A DNA stretch of 64,000 bases from Fomitopsis serialis (taxonomy: Eukaryota > Basidiomycota > Agaricomycetes > Polyporales > Fomitopsidaceae), in NCBI RefSeq assembly GCF_022376445.1, contig NW_025954976.1, forward strand, positions 186,001 through 250,000, read 5' to 3'. Shown one piece after another: positions 36,813 to 48,289 of this stretch. The translations under genes were made by a program, and so were the position numbers. A model generated the notes under the pieces. The model did no database searches. It saw nothing but the letters and a program-made list of their open reading frames with translations, and was not told the origin of the DNA. Each line of letters starts with the position of its first letter. Positions within the stretch are counted from its first letter, which is position 1.

Positions 36813-37386
36813 TCAGAGACGCGCCTTAAGCCCACAGGCCGCATTGCCATCGGATGGCGACGCCGGGCCCGAGGACGCCTTGGAGCTCGATGCGACCTCT
36901 TCAGCGAGCGCCGCCCATGCTATACCGCCCAATGTTTGGTCCATAGCAACGCGTAGGAGCTCCTCGTCCAACGGGACGTCGTGCTGGATGGTGATGCGAG
37001 ATGGGCTAAGATCTGGCTTTCGGGAGATGGCGCACTCGCCTCTTCAACTTCAAGCACGGCCTCGGATTTTGGATTCACCGGCTCGAAGCTGGCGGCAGCC
37101 TGTTTCATGGTATGTAGACGACTGATGGACTCGTCGGGGTAGAGGGACTCACCATTTGACAGTCGCCCGATAATCCGACATTCGCACCCATCTGCAAACC
37201 GCTTCTGTCCCATGAAGCAGGCGGCGGTGCCAAATAACCTCTCCATCGATGTAGGCGCGATGCGAAGCCGTCCTGAGCCTACGCCACATTACAGGTAAGC
37301 ACAAGTTGATTTACGAACGATGCGGTGCTCTGACTTACCAAATGCCCATCGCCGCCCGTAAATGCATTTGTGCTTATAGCTGACAT
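36813..37386 (-). CDS. Family B member B1', small four-exon gene with a GC-AG intron
   Basis: Exons 37386-37339 (16 codons, MSAISTNAFTGGDGHL), 37278-37153 (42 codons, PASWDRSGLQMGANVGLSGD), 37099-37040 (20 codons, PVNPKSEAVLEVEE) and 36983-36813 (56 codons) join in phase 0 to 134 residues. The third intron starts GAG|GCGAGT, a GC donor. Only this splice puts the PVNPKSEAVLE frame and the HDVPLDEELLRVAMDQ frame together. The same site in B2' is also a GC donor, whereas B1 uses GT. The C-terminal part is an acidic helix followed by a Ser/Pro-rich end. Function unknown. Strong support comes from matching exon lengths with B1. Confidence 0.65.
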
Positions 37387-37585
37387 CCTGTATGGCGAGC
37401 TGTCAAATGAATGCCGGACCTGATACTCATACAAGATGAACCCACCTCATATTCAGTCCGTCCTGTGGCGATTGAGGATATTGAGGATGCAATCCTCCTC
37501 GTTCGATGCGAAGAGTCCCTCGACCAGGCTTCAAGCCTTGAGGAGGTACGCGTATCTTGCCGTACGTCGGGCCTGTCGCGTACTA

Positions 37586-37609
37586 GACAATCGCAATTGA
37601 ACGATCGCG
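37586..37609 (-). promoter_or_regulatory. Family B upstream palindromic box (B1')
   Basis: GACAATCGCAATTGAACGAT then CGCG, the mirror of the box at 7851-7873, with identical spacing of about 212 bp to the ATG. Confidence 0.5.
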
Positions 37610-38473
37610 TCGTCGGGTAAGTCGACTAATCAGACACTCACGGTCTGTCTATAGTCTTGCATGTTATTGATCTATGTTCTCTAGGTCTGTTGACGCGTAT
37701 GTGATGCCTTGATAGGTATGAGCGAACAGGCAGCAGGAGCGAGGAAGTGGGAAGACGACTACAAGAACGAGGCCACGGGCGAGTGCCGCCTTTGTTGAAC
37801 TGGCGCTTACGCGGTTGTGGCTTAGCTGCTGCATAACTTATCTGTGTGGCGGCGCGTGATGCCGGCATACCGCCTCGGACCCTATAGTGTTAGGGGCAGC
37901 CCGCTCCTATTGGGTTCGGCGAGGAGGATAGGTGAATGACGAATGCCAGGGGCGGGGGATTGCTCGTGCACGATGACTGCAAGTCAGAGTATACAAGAGA
38001 AAGCTATGGGACAATTCGCCGTGTGCGGAGGGACACGCTCGTTGCGAGGAGAAACACTCATCCGTTCGTGTGCATACGTCCTGCCTTGAAGTCTTTGAGG
38101 AGACGGGGCTTCAAAGACCGATGCTGCGCCACGACTATTGTGTCAAGATACTGGGGAACCAATCTACGTATACAATGGGACCACATCCGGCTTGCTTTAT
38201 GAACAGCCCGCTCTAAACCACCATTCGGTCCCCTCCTCCGCTCTCCCCTTGATGCGGAAGCGACGTATCCCCTGCGCAAAAGGATGGTGCCGCTCCCTGG
38301 TCTCGAGCTTCTCCCCGTCGCCTTCAAAAATCGCCACTGCCTGCAGACGTGAGCCGACAAGGAAGACGAGAGTGCAACATAGAACACGGACTTCACGCTC
38401 TCACACCCGCGTATGTTTGCGATTCAACGGCGAGCTGCGGTCGGTATGGTTGTCAGCCTGTTAACAACGCAAG

Positions 38474-39412
38474 TCAAGCGCACAGCCTTACCTGGACCCC
38501 CGTCTTCTCGTAACCAACTCTACCGCTCCCTCGAAGAGTCAACGGCGACCTGTCCAATGCGGGACTGAGGAGCGTCGACGACGACGTAGGACTCGGGCGG
38601 GGAGTGGATGTCGCTTGTGGCATCCAGTCGTCGATCGGACTGGACGGCCGGTTGGACAGGCCTGTACCCTCCAGTTCTTTAGGGGCACTGTTTGCATTCG
38701 AAGACCTTTCTGTGCACGCATCCTGCTCTGCGGCGGCCAAGACGATGTTCATCATCTCTCGCAAGAAATGGCCTTCGACTTCGTGTGCACGCACGCGGGC
38801 GACGACAAGATCCCGTACTGGACCGAATGCCCGTGCCCTCTCCTCGCAATGATTTGCGCCCGGGTGGACTTGTTCCTTCCGGTCGGGAGCCCTGTGGGTC
38901 TGTCCGGAAGCTATGTAGCCGTGGCCTGGGTATACCTCGTTACAGATACCCCCCAACTATGCAAACCGAGTAGTTCAGAACAAGACTACATCCAGTACTT
39001 AGCATGACATACGCGATCGGCGGGCCCATACTCATTGCGCGGTGCGTTTTGCGACGACTGCCCGTGTGGCGTCGGCAGCACTGGCGGCCACGTAGTGTAG
39101 ACCACGCCACTCTCCTTGGTCTCAGGTGAGCACAAATCCATCAACGGTTCACCGTCGCCCTTCACTCACCGGATGGCCCTCGACAACCGTTTTTGCTTTT
39201 GTGCTTGCAGGTATGACCCGACCCTCGTGTAGATCCCAGTCGTTTTCCAGGATCGTCGCAAATCTCGTTCCTTCCGGGTACTCGGGCGTTGGCTGTGCGA
39301 AGATCAACGGTCTACATTCCAAGTAACGCTTCGGCTTCCTTGTCATCTCTCTGACTATGTCAGCTGCGGAGGCGTAGGGGGTGTCTGCGAGGAATAGTCG
39401 AAACGAGAACAT
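38474..39412 (-). CDS. Family A member A2', intact
   Basis: Exons 39412-39170 (81 codons), 39114-39013 (34) and 38956-38474 (160 plus stop) join to 275 residues. It has the N-terminal box (MFSFRLFLADTPYASAADIV, RYLECRPLIFAQPTPEYPEG), then GVVYTTWPPVLPTPHGQSSQ, the helix LVVARVRAHEVEGHFLREMM then NIVLAAAEQDA, and the tail WMPQATSTPRPSPTSSSTLL. Exon 1 and 2 lengths equal those of A2. It ends about 67 residues earlier than A2. No signal peptide or membrane segment. Together with A0' and A1' it shows that family A genes are maintained as open, spliced genes. Function unknown. Confidence 0.75.
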
Positions 39413-39596
39413 CGTCAAGACTGGAACAGCGACTTCAATCTCGTGTCGAGCGCGCAGGTATGTGTTCTGCGAGAGCTTACGCGTGTAGCTGTTGAAATCG
39501 AGGTGATAGGTGCTGCTGAAGTCCTCAAGTCGGGGAGGATCTTCGACGATGAGCGATTGAAGATGAAAGGCGAGACGCAAGTACGCGCCCAGGTCG

Positions 39597-39620
39597 GGCG
39601 CCTTTATGCGACCAGCGTCT
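39597..39620 (-). promoter_or_regulatory. Family A upstream inverted-repeat box (A2')
   Basis: GGCGCC, spacer, GCGTCT (plus-strand view), about 190-210 bp upstream of the A2' ATG at 39412. Confidence 0.55.
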
Positions 39621-39982
39621 ATGCCAAGGCTCTGCGTGTACCGGTCGAGCCGCACTGTATGATGCTGGCGCGGACGACTAATGCGATTGACCTCTGCGCT
39701 ATACGGACACCACGAACGATGCCATACAATCACCATTATTGACACAGGACGACGATTCAATCTGATACAGAACTCGACTACTTTCAACTTCCATATCCTA
39801 CGCGTGCAGGCCCCCTAACCCGAAGTCTTGCCTCATACCACCAGTTCCACGTTTTCAAATTGAGAAGCGATTTTCCGCACTCAACATCCCACGCGCGGAC
39901 TCCCGCGGCCAACTGCACACAACATCCTCGGTCACCATGCATAATGGAAAGTTGACAGCACATCGACGTACCTCCTACTCCA

Positions 39983-40906
39983 TTAGATCTCCCTTTCACT
40001 CTTTTCGGTCAATGCTACTAGCGGCATCAAGTTATCCGCGGGACTGAGCAATGTCGCCGAGGACCCTGGGCTCAGACGCGGAGTGGAGGTCGCCTGGGGC
40101 GCCCATTCCTCCCAAGGCGTCGAGGCCCGGTCTGCATCTGCCTGCACAGGCGGTGCGATGGGCGCGCTCTCTCTGGGACCGCCAATCGACGCTGCAACCC
40201 TCTCCAGCTCGGTATCCTGAGCGGCGGCGGCGAGAGTAAGATTCGTGATCTCCCGAAGGAGTAACTCCCCATCTCCCTCCTCCTGCGCCAGCATACGTGC
40301 TGTGACAAGTTTGTCAACCACACGGAAAGCCTGCTTCCGCTGGCTGGATTGCTGTTTCCCCGGCTGAGCTGCCCCCACATCTCGTGTGGTAGCTGGCTGG
40401 TCATTTTGCAGCGTAGGGTCCACATGGCTGAATGTCTGCAAAGGGGACTCAGTCACCCAGCTCGCAGCGTCTGGCGACAATCACGGAGTACGTACCGGTA
40501 CATTGGGTAGGTATTGTGACACCGACATCTTCCCCGAGTGTTCGTCGGTCTGGGTCAACATCGGAGGCCATGTCGTGTAGACTATCTCCTTTATGTGCAC
40601 ATCTCAGGTGAGCACAGACTACATAGCAGCTCATTGAAGTCCTCTTACCGGATGGTCTTGGTTGACCGCTCTGTATTCTGTGTTTGCAGCCCGCACGCCA
40701 CTGTTGTACGCGTCCCATTCACCATCAAGGATCGCCGCGAACTTTGCCCGCTCCTCGAGTTGAGTATGGCAAGGCGTCGGCTGCGCGAAGGTAGCTGGTA
40801 TGCATTTGAGATAGCGAGGCTTGGGTTTCCTCGACATTTCTCTGATTACGTCTACCATCGACGTGCCGTTGGGATGGTCGGCCTGGAAGAGTCGCATCGA
40901 GAACAT
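39983..40906 (-). CDS. Family A member A1', intact
   Basis: Exons 40906-40649 (86 codons), 40588-40496 (31) and 40435-39983 (150 plus stop) give 267 residues. The box starts MFSMRLFQADHPNGTSMVDV and includes QPTPCHTQLEERAKFAAILD. Exon 2 is EIVYTTWPPMLTQTDEHSG and the rest of a 31-residue exon. Exon 3 has SSQRKQAFRVVDKLVTARML, ELLLREITNLTLAAAAQD and the tail WAPQATSTPRLSPGSSATLL. All splice sites are GT-AG in phase 0. It is the reference for the damaged A1. Function unknown. Confidence 0.75.
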
Positions 40907-41053
40907 CGTTGCGATCGGAGCAAGAGGTACGTGATGACTTCGATCGGATGTGCGTTGCCTCTAACGTTGTCGTATCCAGTCGGTGTCGACTGGTGATGAG
41001 TGACAAGAGTAAGTAGCAGATGGGAGAGACGACGGAGAGACAAAGGCAAGAAT

Positions 41054-41081
41054 AGGCGCCTGGTTTGTGCAGTCGGCGTCT
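41054..41081 (-). promoter_or_regulatory. Family A upstream inverted-repeat box (A1')
   Basis: AGGCGCC, spacer of 14, GGCGTCT (plus-strand view), about 150-175 bp upstream of the A1' ATG at 40906. Confidence 0.6.
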
Positions 41082-41525
41082 AAGTTTCAGTGGCGAAAAC
41101 TGACTTTACCACACAGGTTGATGTTGGCGGGCTGTCCCATTGACCGAGAATACATGATTCAATCGGAGTCGCTAAGCTGATAAATCACCAATCTTGAGGA
41201 AGGATATATGTGAAAGCACTTTCCACCACATTGACGCTGCAATAATCATGGAAAATCAGGTACATGCGAGCCGTCCAGGAGTGCACAATCCGAACACTTC
41301 TGATCTCCGTTCTCTATGTGTATATATACAGGTTCGCCACGTATGCCAACTTCTCGCCTCTGACATCCAACACATACAGATACGCAGACCTGCCCGATGC
41401 CCCGACAAAGGAGTGTATACCACCGAGTGCACATCTGCCTCCGCGGCGTGCATGTCCACAGTCAAACTACTCAAGGGACCGTCGTCAGCACGATGTGTCT
41501 GGGGGTAGGCGGTGGATCAACGCAC

Positions 41526-42480
41526 CTATTCCACCCCATCCGTTTTCCACGGGTTGAATTGGTAGTCGGGTCGAGGCGTCGATGTCGCCAGTGGTTCCCA
41601 TACCTGCACCGGACTCAGCAGCGTCGTCGAGGATGCAGGGCTCAACTGCGGGGCAGACGACGCCTGCACCCGTCCCTCCCGCGATGGCTGGTGTCGCTCC
41701 GGTGCGACTGCCTTCGTTTGCGCAGCGGGTGCGTGCGCCTGGTATTTAGCAGTCAACTTGTCGCGCCGTTCTTCAATAACGTCCTGCGCGGCGCTAGCGA
41801 GGGTGAGATCCGTGATCTCTCGAAGGATTAAGTCACCTTCGCCTGCCTCTTGCGCAAGCAGCCGTCGAGTCAGAAGTCTTTCGAATCTGTGGAAGGCATG
41901 TTTCCGTTGATCATCTTGCTGCCGCGCCAGCTGAGTAGCCTCATTGTTCTCCCCAATAGCTGGTTGGGCTTTCACCGACCCTGTCGTGAACGTTGGGTCC
42001 AAACAGCCCGCAATCTGTGACCACATGCAGTTAGCAACCTTTTGGTGAAGAACATGGAGCACATACGGGTGCGTTGGCCAAGCTCTGTGACTCCGTAAAC
42101 TCTCCCGAATGATTGTTAATCTGGGACGAGAGCTTAGGTGGCCAAGTGGTGTAGACAACGTCCTTTATGGGCATGCCACAGGTGAGCACAGATCACGTAG
42201 CATTTTATGATCGTCTTCTTACGGGATGCCCTTTGTTGACTGCTACGTTATATGTGTTTGCAGCGACGGTTTCCTCGCTACACGCTGCCCATTCACCATC
42301 AAGGATCGCTGCGAACTTTGCCCGCCCCTCCAGACGAGGGTTGCGTGGTGTTGGCTGAGCGAACGTGGCCGGTCTGCACTCTAGATAACGAGGCTTAGGC
42401 TTCCTCGCTAATTCTCTGACCATGTCGACCATCGATGTCCCGTTGGGATGGTCGGCCTGGAAAAGTCGAATTGAGAACAT
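41526..42480 (-). CDS. Family A member A0', intact and unpaired
   Basis: Exons 42480-42223 (86 codons), 42162-42067 (32) and 42014-41526 (162 plus stop) give 280 residues. The N-terminal box MFSIRLFQADHPNGTSMVDM and ATFAQPTPRNPRLEGRAKFA is close to A1'. Exon 2 begins DVVYTTWPPKLSSQ. Exon 3 has HAFHRFERLLTRRLLAQEAG, then GDLILREITDLTLASAAQDV, and the tail SAPQLSPASSTTLLSPVQVW then EPLATSTPRP. It lies outside the mirrored part and has no counterpart before A1 on the left. It is either a later tandem duplication of A1' or a copy lost from the left arm. Function unknown. Confidence 0.75.
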
Positions 42481-42642
42481 CGGTATGACTAGAGCAAGAG
42501 GTATGTGATGGTAGTGATCGGGTGTGTGTTGCCTTTGATGTGGTTCTGTGCAGTCGATGTCGACTGCTGGAGATCAGCGATGAGTGCGTGTGGCGGATGG
42601 ATGGAAAGTGGACACGACAGGCGAAGAACAAAGGCAATGATA

Positions 42643-42669
42643 AGCGCCCGTTCTGTGCAGTTGGCGTCT
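42643..42669 (-). promoter_or_regulatory. Family A upstream inverted-repeat box (A0')
   Basis: AGCGCCC, spacer, GGCGTCT (plus-strand view), about 165-190 bp upstream of the A0' ATG at 42480. Confidence 0.6.
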
Positions 42670-43141
42670 AAGTAACTTACCAGTGGCGAAGGCTGAATTT
42701 ACCTCACAGATTTCCACTTATCAGTTGCCTGTGACAACGAACGGTACAATGCAACTGGTTTCGACTTGACGAACCACCGAGAGGTACGGAGGGTTGGCTC
42801 AATTGCATGATTGGAGGTTATGTTACTGACCGTGACTCCAGTCACCAGCAACAAACAAGTATGCATGCTCTATGCAGGGTGAAGTCGGAGGTTTATCGCT
42901 CAATATCCTTGCTCTCATTTGAATGGACTCAGTTCGAGAGCGATACCGCTCGACGGTCGGCTTTGAGCAACCCTGACAGGAGACGCCGCACTCATGTTAC
43001 GACTGCATCTCCTCCCGTCAGGGCTTCTCTCAGGTTGTACAGAGCACTGGTAGGTATTTTACCATCCAGACTTCTACCACAATGTCCTTCCGCGTCAAGA
43101 AGCGGAAAAATGGTATGCCCATAATACATGTCTCGTAGATT

Positions 43142-45105
43142 CTACAGTGCAGCCGATACTTTCCTACCAAGATGACTTGCAAAGCTCTCGAACAACCCTC
43201 TGTCACGGCCCTTCGCCCAGTGACACTGTAGTATTGCGCCAACTGTCGCGTCCTTTCCCCCATTCTCCCCGAGGCTGACTTGCTCGGGAGTGACGCCAGA
43301 GACGCGACACACGAGGGCATTACTGGGTTCATCGTCCACTTGCATACTTGTCTCGCGCATCTTGCGTCTTCTCGCCGTTCTGGACCACGTATCGCGTGCT
43401 GCCGTCACCAACGTGTCCGCGCCCGGAAACGTATGTTCAGCACCGTCGTCACGCGGCAGTGGCTGTACTGAGACGCCTTCGATGGAAGCTAGCGTCGACG
43501 TGACGGCGGATGAGAGGCGATCGAGTGAGGTCGATTGGGGGTACGTTTGCTGAACGGTGTTATGTGGGGGCATGAGCGAGTGGACTGACGGGTTGGGTAT
43601 CCGCGCTATCGACTGTAGGAAATGATCGAATGTTATGAGGAACCGCACGCGAAGCAGGAGACATGCGCACGTCTGGGAGGTGTACATCGCCAAAGGACCA
43701 CGCGATCGCCCATCGCCGGGTCTGCCCCTGTACAAACTCAGTTATGGCGTAGTTGTCAATCTGGACGAATCATCTATCAGCTGCTCGCTTGCTAGCGACA
43801 AATTCCGCCTACCTGGTGTTTGCGCAGCAGAGCAACGACTTCTGTGAGAGAGGACAGCTTGCCCAGCATGGAAGTGTACCAGCTGGTCAGGGCCAGTCAA
43901 CGATTGGCACTTGCGAGAACATATTAAGACTGTAGACGTACCGACATCGAGAACGGAGCTCTAGGCTTTCCGAGACCATCTTGCAGACGAATGCCCCTTC
44001 TCCACCCGGGGTAATCATCTCTACATCCGCACCGGTACAAACCTACGTTACAGGGACGCCAATCAGGTCAAGAACTCAACCTTGAAGTCATATGGGATAC
44101 GTACCGCGTTGGGCTGGTATTCCTTGGCTTCGGCGGATCGTTTGACGTCTTCCTTGCTGCCGTAGAACGGGGGATTACACATAGTAAAGTCGAAGACTGT
44201 CCTGTAGCCACCATAAGCGACGTCGATCGCTAGGTTCGTTTCGCGTCCACTTACACCGATGTTGACGGGCCGGGCTGAGTAGCGCTAGCACCCAGGACAT
44301 GTTGGAGGACAGGTCCGTTTGGATCCGATTGCACAAGGCTGACGCGATCCTGGAGGTTGTTGTTCTGTATATTAAGCCGAGCGTACTGGAGCGACTTTTC
44401 ATCGACGTCTGCAGAACTGTCAGAAACAAGAATCCGCTCAGCCAACTGCGTGACAAACCTGTAGCAACAAAACTCCACTGAGCATCCACACGACATCCCA
44501 GGAGAGGATAGATTGCCGACGCTCCTGTTCCACTGCCCACACGAGTCAAATGAGACCACTACTAAAGGTGGGGATCACACACATGTCGACTCCTGTGACT
44601 CTTCTGTGATGAATTGGGGGTTCGGTGAGATACGTCGCGTTGACTACGTCTTGAAGCCACAAAATATAATTCAGCCTATGCTGCAATCTTCAGCCGGCGC
44701 AGGAGTCACACATGTTGGTTACAAACCTATTCGGCACCTATCTTAGACAGTCAGTTGGGTACCTCGTTAGATATACCGAAATAACGCACAGGGGGGCATA
44801 GTCGAACTTCCGGAACGTCAATCATCAGGCTGAAGTCTCGATGAAGTAAGGCTTCTGTGAGTCGTCTGTCCTGTGCAAACACGTCAGAACAGAATCAAAC
44901 AGAGATTCAGGCAGACCTTTGTGAAGTCTCGTCCCGGAAGTCGATTGACACCCCACTAGCCGTGGCGATGAGACTTGGAGCACACATAACTTTAGTTCTC
45001 TCCGAAAGTAAGATAATGAGGTACTCACTGAGGTTTTAACGCAGGATAGGCATCTGCGAGAGACACGAAGTCGGGCGCCGTCCCATACGGATTGCGAGGA
45101 TGCAT
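43142..45105 (-). CDS. METTL16-like N6-adenine RNA methyltransferase
   Basis: SAM-dependent methyltransferase of the METTL16/METT10D family, whose best-known target is U6 snRNA. The start at 45105 gives MHPRNPYGTAPDFVSLADAY, the family's N-terminal signature. Next come IDFRDETSQRRLTEALLHRD, LNYILWLQDVVNATYLTEP, a DVDEKSLQYARLNIQNNNL SAM-pocket region and the catalytic MCNPPFYGSKEDVKRSAEAK (NPPF). EMITPGGEGAFVCKMVSESL follows. The C-terminal exon (43735-43142) contains HWAKGRDRGLFESFASHLGR. Introns are short and the joins I checked are in frame, with no indel found. It is transcribed divergently from the glutamyl-tRNA synthetase gene across about 290 bp. Confidence 0.88.
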
Positions 45106-45398
45106 CTAAGCTCAAGTTCCCGGGCGCCGCAAGATGCAAGACTCGCAAAGTAGTATTGTACGATCTCTGCAAGTACAATTCAAGATTTGGATGGAATCTG
45201 CTTGCGCAGCCTGATTATTCTTGCACCCACCAAGTCGACCGAGCGCGTCCAACTAAACGTCGGAGCGCCACAGTTTGACCGGACCGTCTCGATCAGATCT
45301 CGAGTCGATCGAGGCGCGTTTGTGGCGAGTCAGTCTGTGAGCCCGATTTCTCCTGCATCCTCTCATCCCACTCATCTGCCACATACATCCTCGCCGCG

Positions 45399-48151
45399 AT
45401 GGCTGATGTACTCAAGTTTTCAGCGACTCTGTCCCCTTTCCCTTACGCAGCGGCAGCGATCGCGACCTACACCGGCAAGGCCGAACTAACTTTCGAGGAA
45501 GGTGCAAGCCTTTCGCTCGACCTCAACGGGTCTACGATCTCTGCAGAGGACGAGATCGTGCAGGCCTTGGCCAAGGAGGGAGGGTTGTCTGATGACAGTG
45601 CAAAGGTATGATCCTCGAGATCTTTCGCTCTCCTGCACACCTACCGTTGAAACCTGAGTAGACGCAAGCATACTTCGCTCTGGCGAAGTCCTTGCCCACC
45701 GTGACTGCATTCCCCGCAATCGTCGCGGCACTCGACTCTCTTGACGACCACCTTGCTTTCCGTACCTTCTTGGTCGGACATGATGTCTCCGCGGCAGACT
45801 GGATCGTATGGGGTGCCTTGAAAGGTAAGTTCTTGCCGCTCTATACACCACGTATACTCATCAGACACCGCTAGGGAGTGTGAAGATCGTTGGTCTCCTC
45901 AAAAACAACAAGCATGTCCACCTCCTTCGATGGTACACTCAACTCGAGTCCCTCGAATCCACTCAGCTCGTCATCGCCAGCCTCGCCGAAGCGAAGTCGA
46001 GCAAGGCGCGCTCCAACAAGACCGCTGCTTCCTTCGCGCTCGGCCTCGAGGGTGCGGAGATGGGCCAAGTCGTCACACGTTTCCCGCCCGAGCCGAGTGG
46101 CTACCTACACATTGGGCACGCGAAGGCGGCAATGCTCAACCAGTATTTCGCACAGATGTACAAGGGGAAGTTGCTCATCCGGTTTGATGACACGAACCCG
46201 ACCAAAGAGCGCACGGAATTTGAGGAGACTATCCTGGAGGATCTTGCGCTGTTGGATGTCAAGGCAGATGCGGTCTCGCACACGTCTGACTACTTCGACC
46301 AGCTGTATGAGCTTGCGATCAAAATCATCAAGGAGGGCAAGGCATATGCAGACGACACCGAGCAAGCGGAGGTAGGGTTCTCTTGTACCTTCCCCAATAT
46401 ACGGCGCTCACCGTAATGAAAATAGATGCGCCAGCAGCGCTTCGACGGCATCGCGTCTAGGCATCGCGAAGACAGTGTTGAGGACAACCTCGCACACTTT
46501 GCCGAGATGAAGACAGGCTCTGCGGAGGGCGTACGGTGGTGTATCCGCGCGAAGATGAGCGTCGACAACCCAAACAAGGCGCTCCGCGACCCTGTCATCT
46601 ACCGTTGCAATCTCCTTCCGCACCACCGCACAGGGTACGCTGCTAGCATGCGACTTAGGACGTTTCGCTTACCATGAGTGCGCCTTTTAAAGCGATAAGT
46701 GGAAGATCTACCCGACATACGATTTCGCATGCCCGATCGTGGACTCGCTTGAGGGCGTCACGCACGCGCTCCGTACGAACGAGTACCGCGATCGGAATCC
46801 CCAATACTTTTGGATGATTGAGGCGCTCGGCTTGCGTTCGGTGCACATCTGGGACTTCAGGTGAACAAGCCTTGTTTGTAGCGATGCCGTGCACAAGTGA
46901 CTTATGACTGCACCTCCGTAGTCGCCTCAACTTCATTTACACCCTCCTCTCCAAGCGCAAGCTCCACTGGTTCGTCGACCAGGGCATTGTTCACGGGTGG
47001 GACGACCCGCGGTTCCCGACCGTCCGGGGTGCGTCTACCGGATGATCCTCTACCACGCATCTGCTCACTTCCATTCTGTAGGTATCCGCCGACGCGGCAT
47101 GACCGTGGACGCTCTCCGGCAGTTCATGCTTGCCCAGGGTCCCTCACAAGCGATCGTCTCGCTCGAGTGGGACTCGCTCTGGACGCTGAACAAAAAGGTC
47201 ATCGACCCCATTGCACCGCGCTTCTGGGCGATTGGCAAGAACGGCACGTACGTGTGTGCCATCCTTGTGCAGGGAGAAAAGGCTGAGTTGGGTATCTTGC
47301 TGCAGGGTGAAGGTCACGATCAACGGCGGGCCGTCCGAGCCTGAGGTGAAGACGCTGCCCAAGCACAAGAAGAACCCGGAGGTAGGCGAGAAGAAGACAG
47401 TGTTCTCGAGTCATATCCTCGTTGAGCAGGAGGATGCGCTGTCGTTCGATGATAATGAGGAGGTCCGTTCCTGCTTATCTGTCTCATCACGCATAAGCTC
47501 AACCGGTTATAGATCACTCTCATGGACTGGGGCAACGCCATCGTCCGCTCCAAAACAACCGATGCCAATGGGGTGATCACCGCGCTCACCATGGACCTCC
47601 ACCTCTCCGGCGACTTCCGCAAGACCAAAAAGAAAATCACCTGGCTCCCGGACCCCTCAGCGCACCCCGCTTACGCACTCGTCGACGCGACGCTGCTCGA
47701 CTACGACTACCTGATCACGAAGAAGAAGCTCGAGGACGAGGACGACGTCAAGGACTTCGTCACGCCGCAGAGCGAGTTCCGCGAGGACGCGTGGGCGGAC
47801 GCGAACGTCACTGACCTGCAGAAGGGGGATATCATCCAGTTCGAGCGGAAGGGGTACTATATTTACGACGGTGTGTCGGGGGAGACAGGTCTGAGAGAGT
47901 TCATATGTATCCCGGACGGCCGGGCGGCGAGCATTGCGAGCAAGGCGGCGCCAGTTGCGAATGCTCCCGGGAAGGCGGCGAAGGAGAAGGAGATTGCTGA
48001 AAAGGGCGGTCGGGGAGCGGGTTCTGAGCAGGCGTTCGAGATCCCAGTGGACACGAAGATGTACAAAGTCGATCCGATCTATGGGAAGGGTGACTTGGCG
48101 ACACCGGCGGATACGAAGATGTACAAGGTGAAGAACGTATATGAGTCGTAG
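45399..48151 (+). CDS. GUS1: Glutamyl-tRNA synthetase, cytosolic
   Basis: Charges tRNA-Glu in the cytosol. The start at 45399 ([20 protein letters not shown]) begins a GST-like N-terminal domain used for complex formation in fungi. The class I catalytic core follows: [20 protein letters not shown] (HIGH motif), [33 protein letters not shown] and the KMSKS equivalent LLSKRKL. The anticodon-binding barrels follow, ending in a linker with two near-repeats of DTKMYKV. At least eight exons; one intron splits [13 protein letters not shown]. All joins checked keep frame and no indel was found, in contrast to several neighbouring loci. Confidence 0.93.
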
Positions 48152-48289
48152 ATGAATTGGCGGAGAGATAGAAGTGTCACAAGTAATGTACATTCACCAC
48201 GCTTGCATGTCAATCGTACGAAATATAGGACGGCGAGCGAGCCTAAGTCCAATAAATCAGCCAGAACGGACCCCATCGCGGAATATGGT

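Larger units (their letters stand above)
25941..41081 (-). repeat. Right arm of the giant diverged inverted duplication
   Basis: Mirror order of the left arm: boundary repeat, B2', A5', A4', A3', C1', E' block, boundary repeat, B1', A2', A1'. One further family A gene (A0', 42480-41526) lies outside with no left partner. Matching pairs keep exon number and exon length although sequences differ at many positions. Confidence 0.85.
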
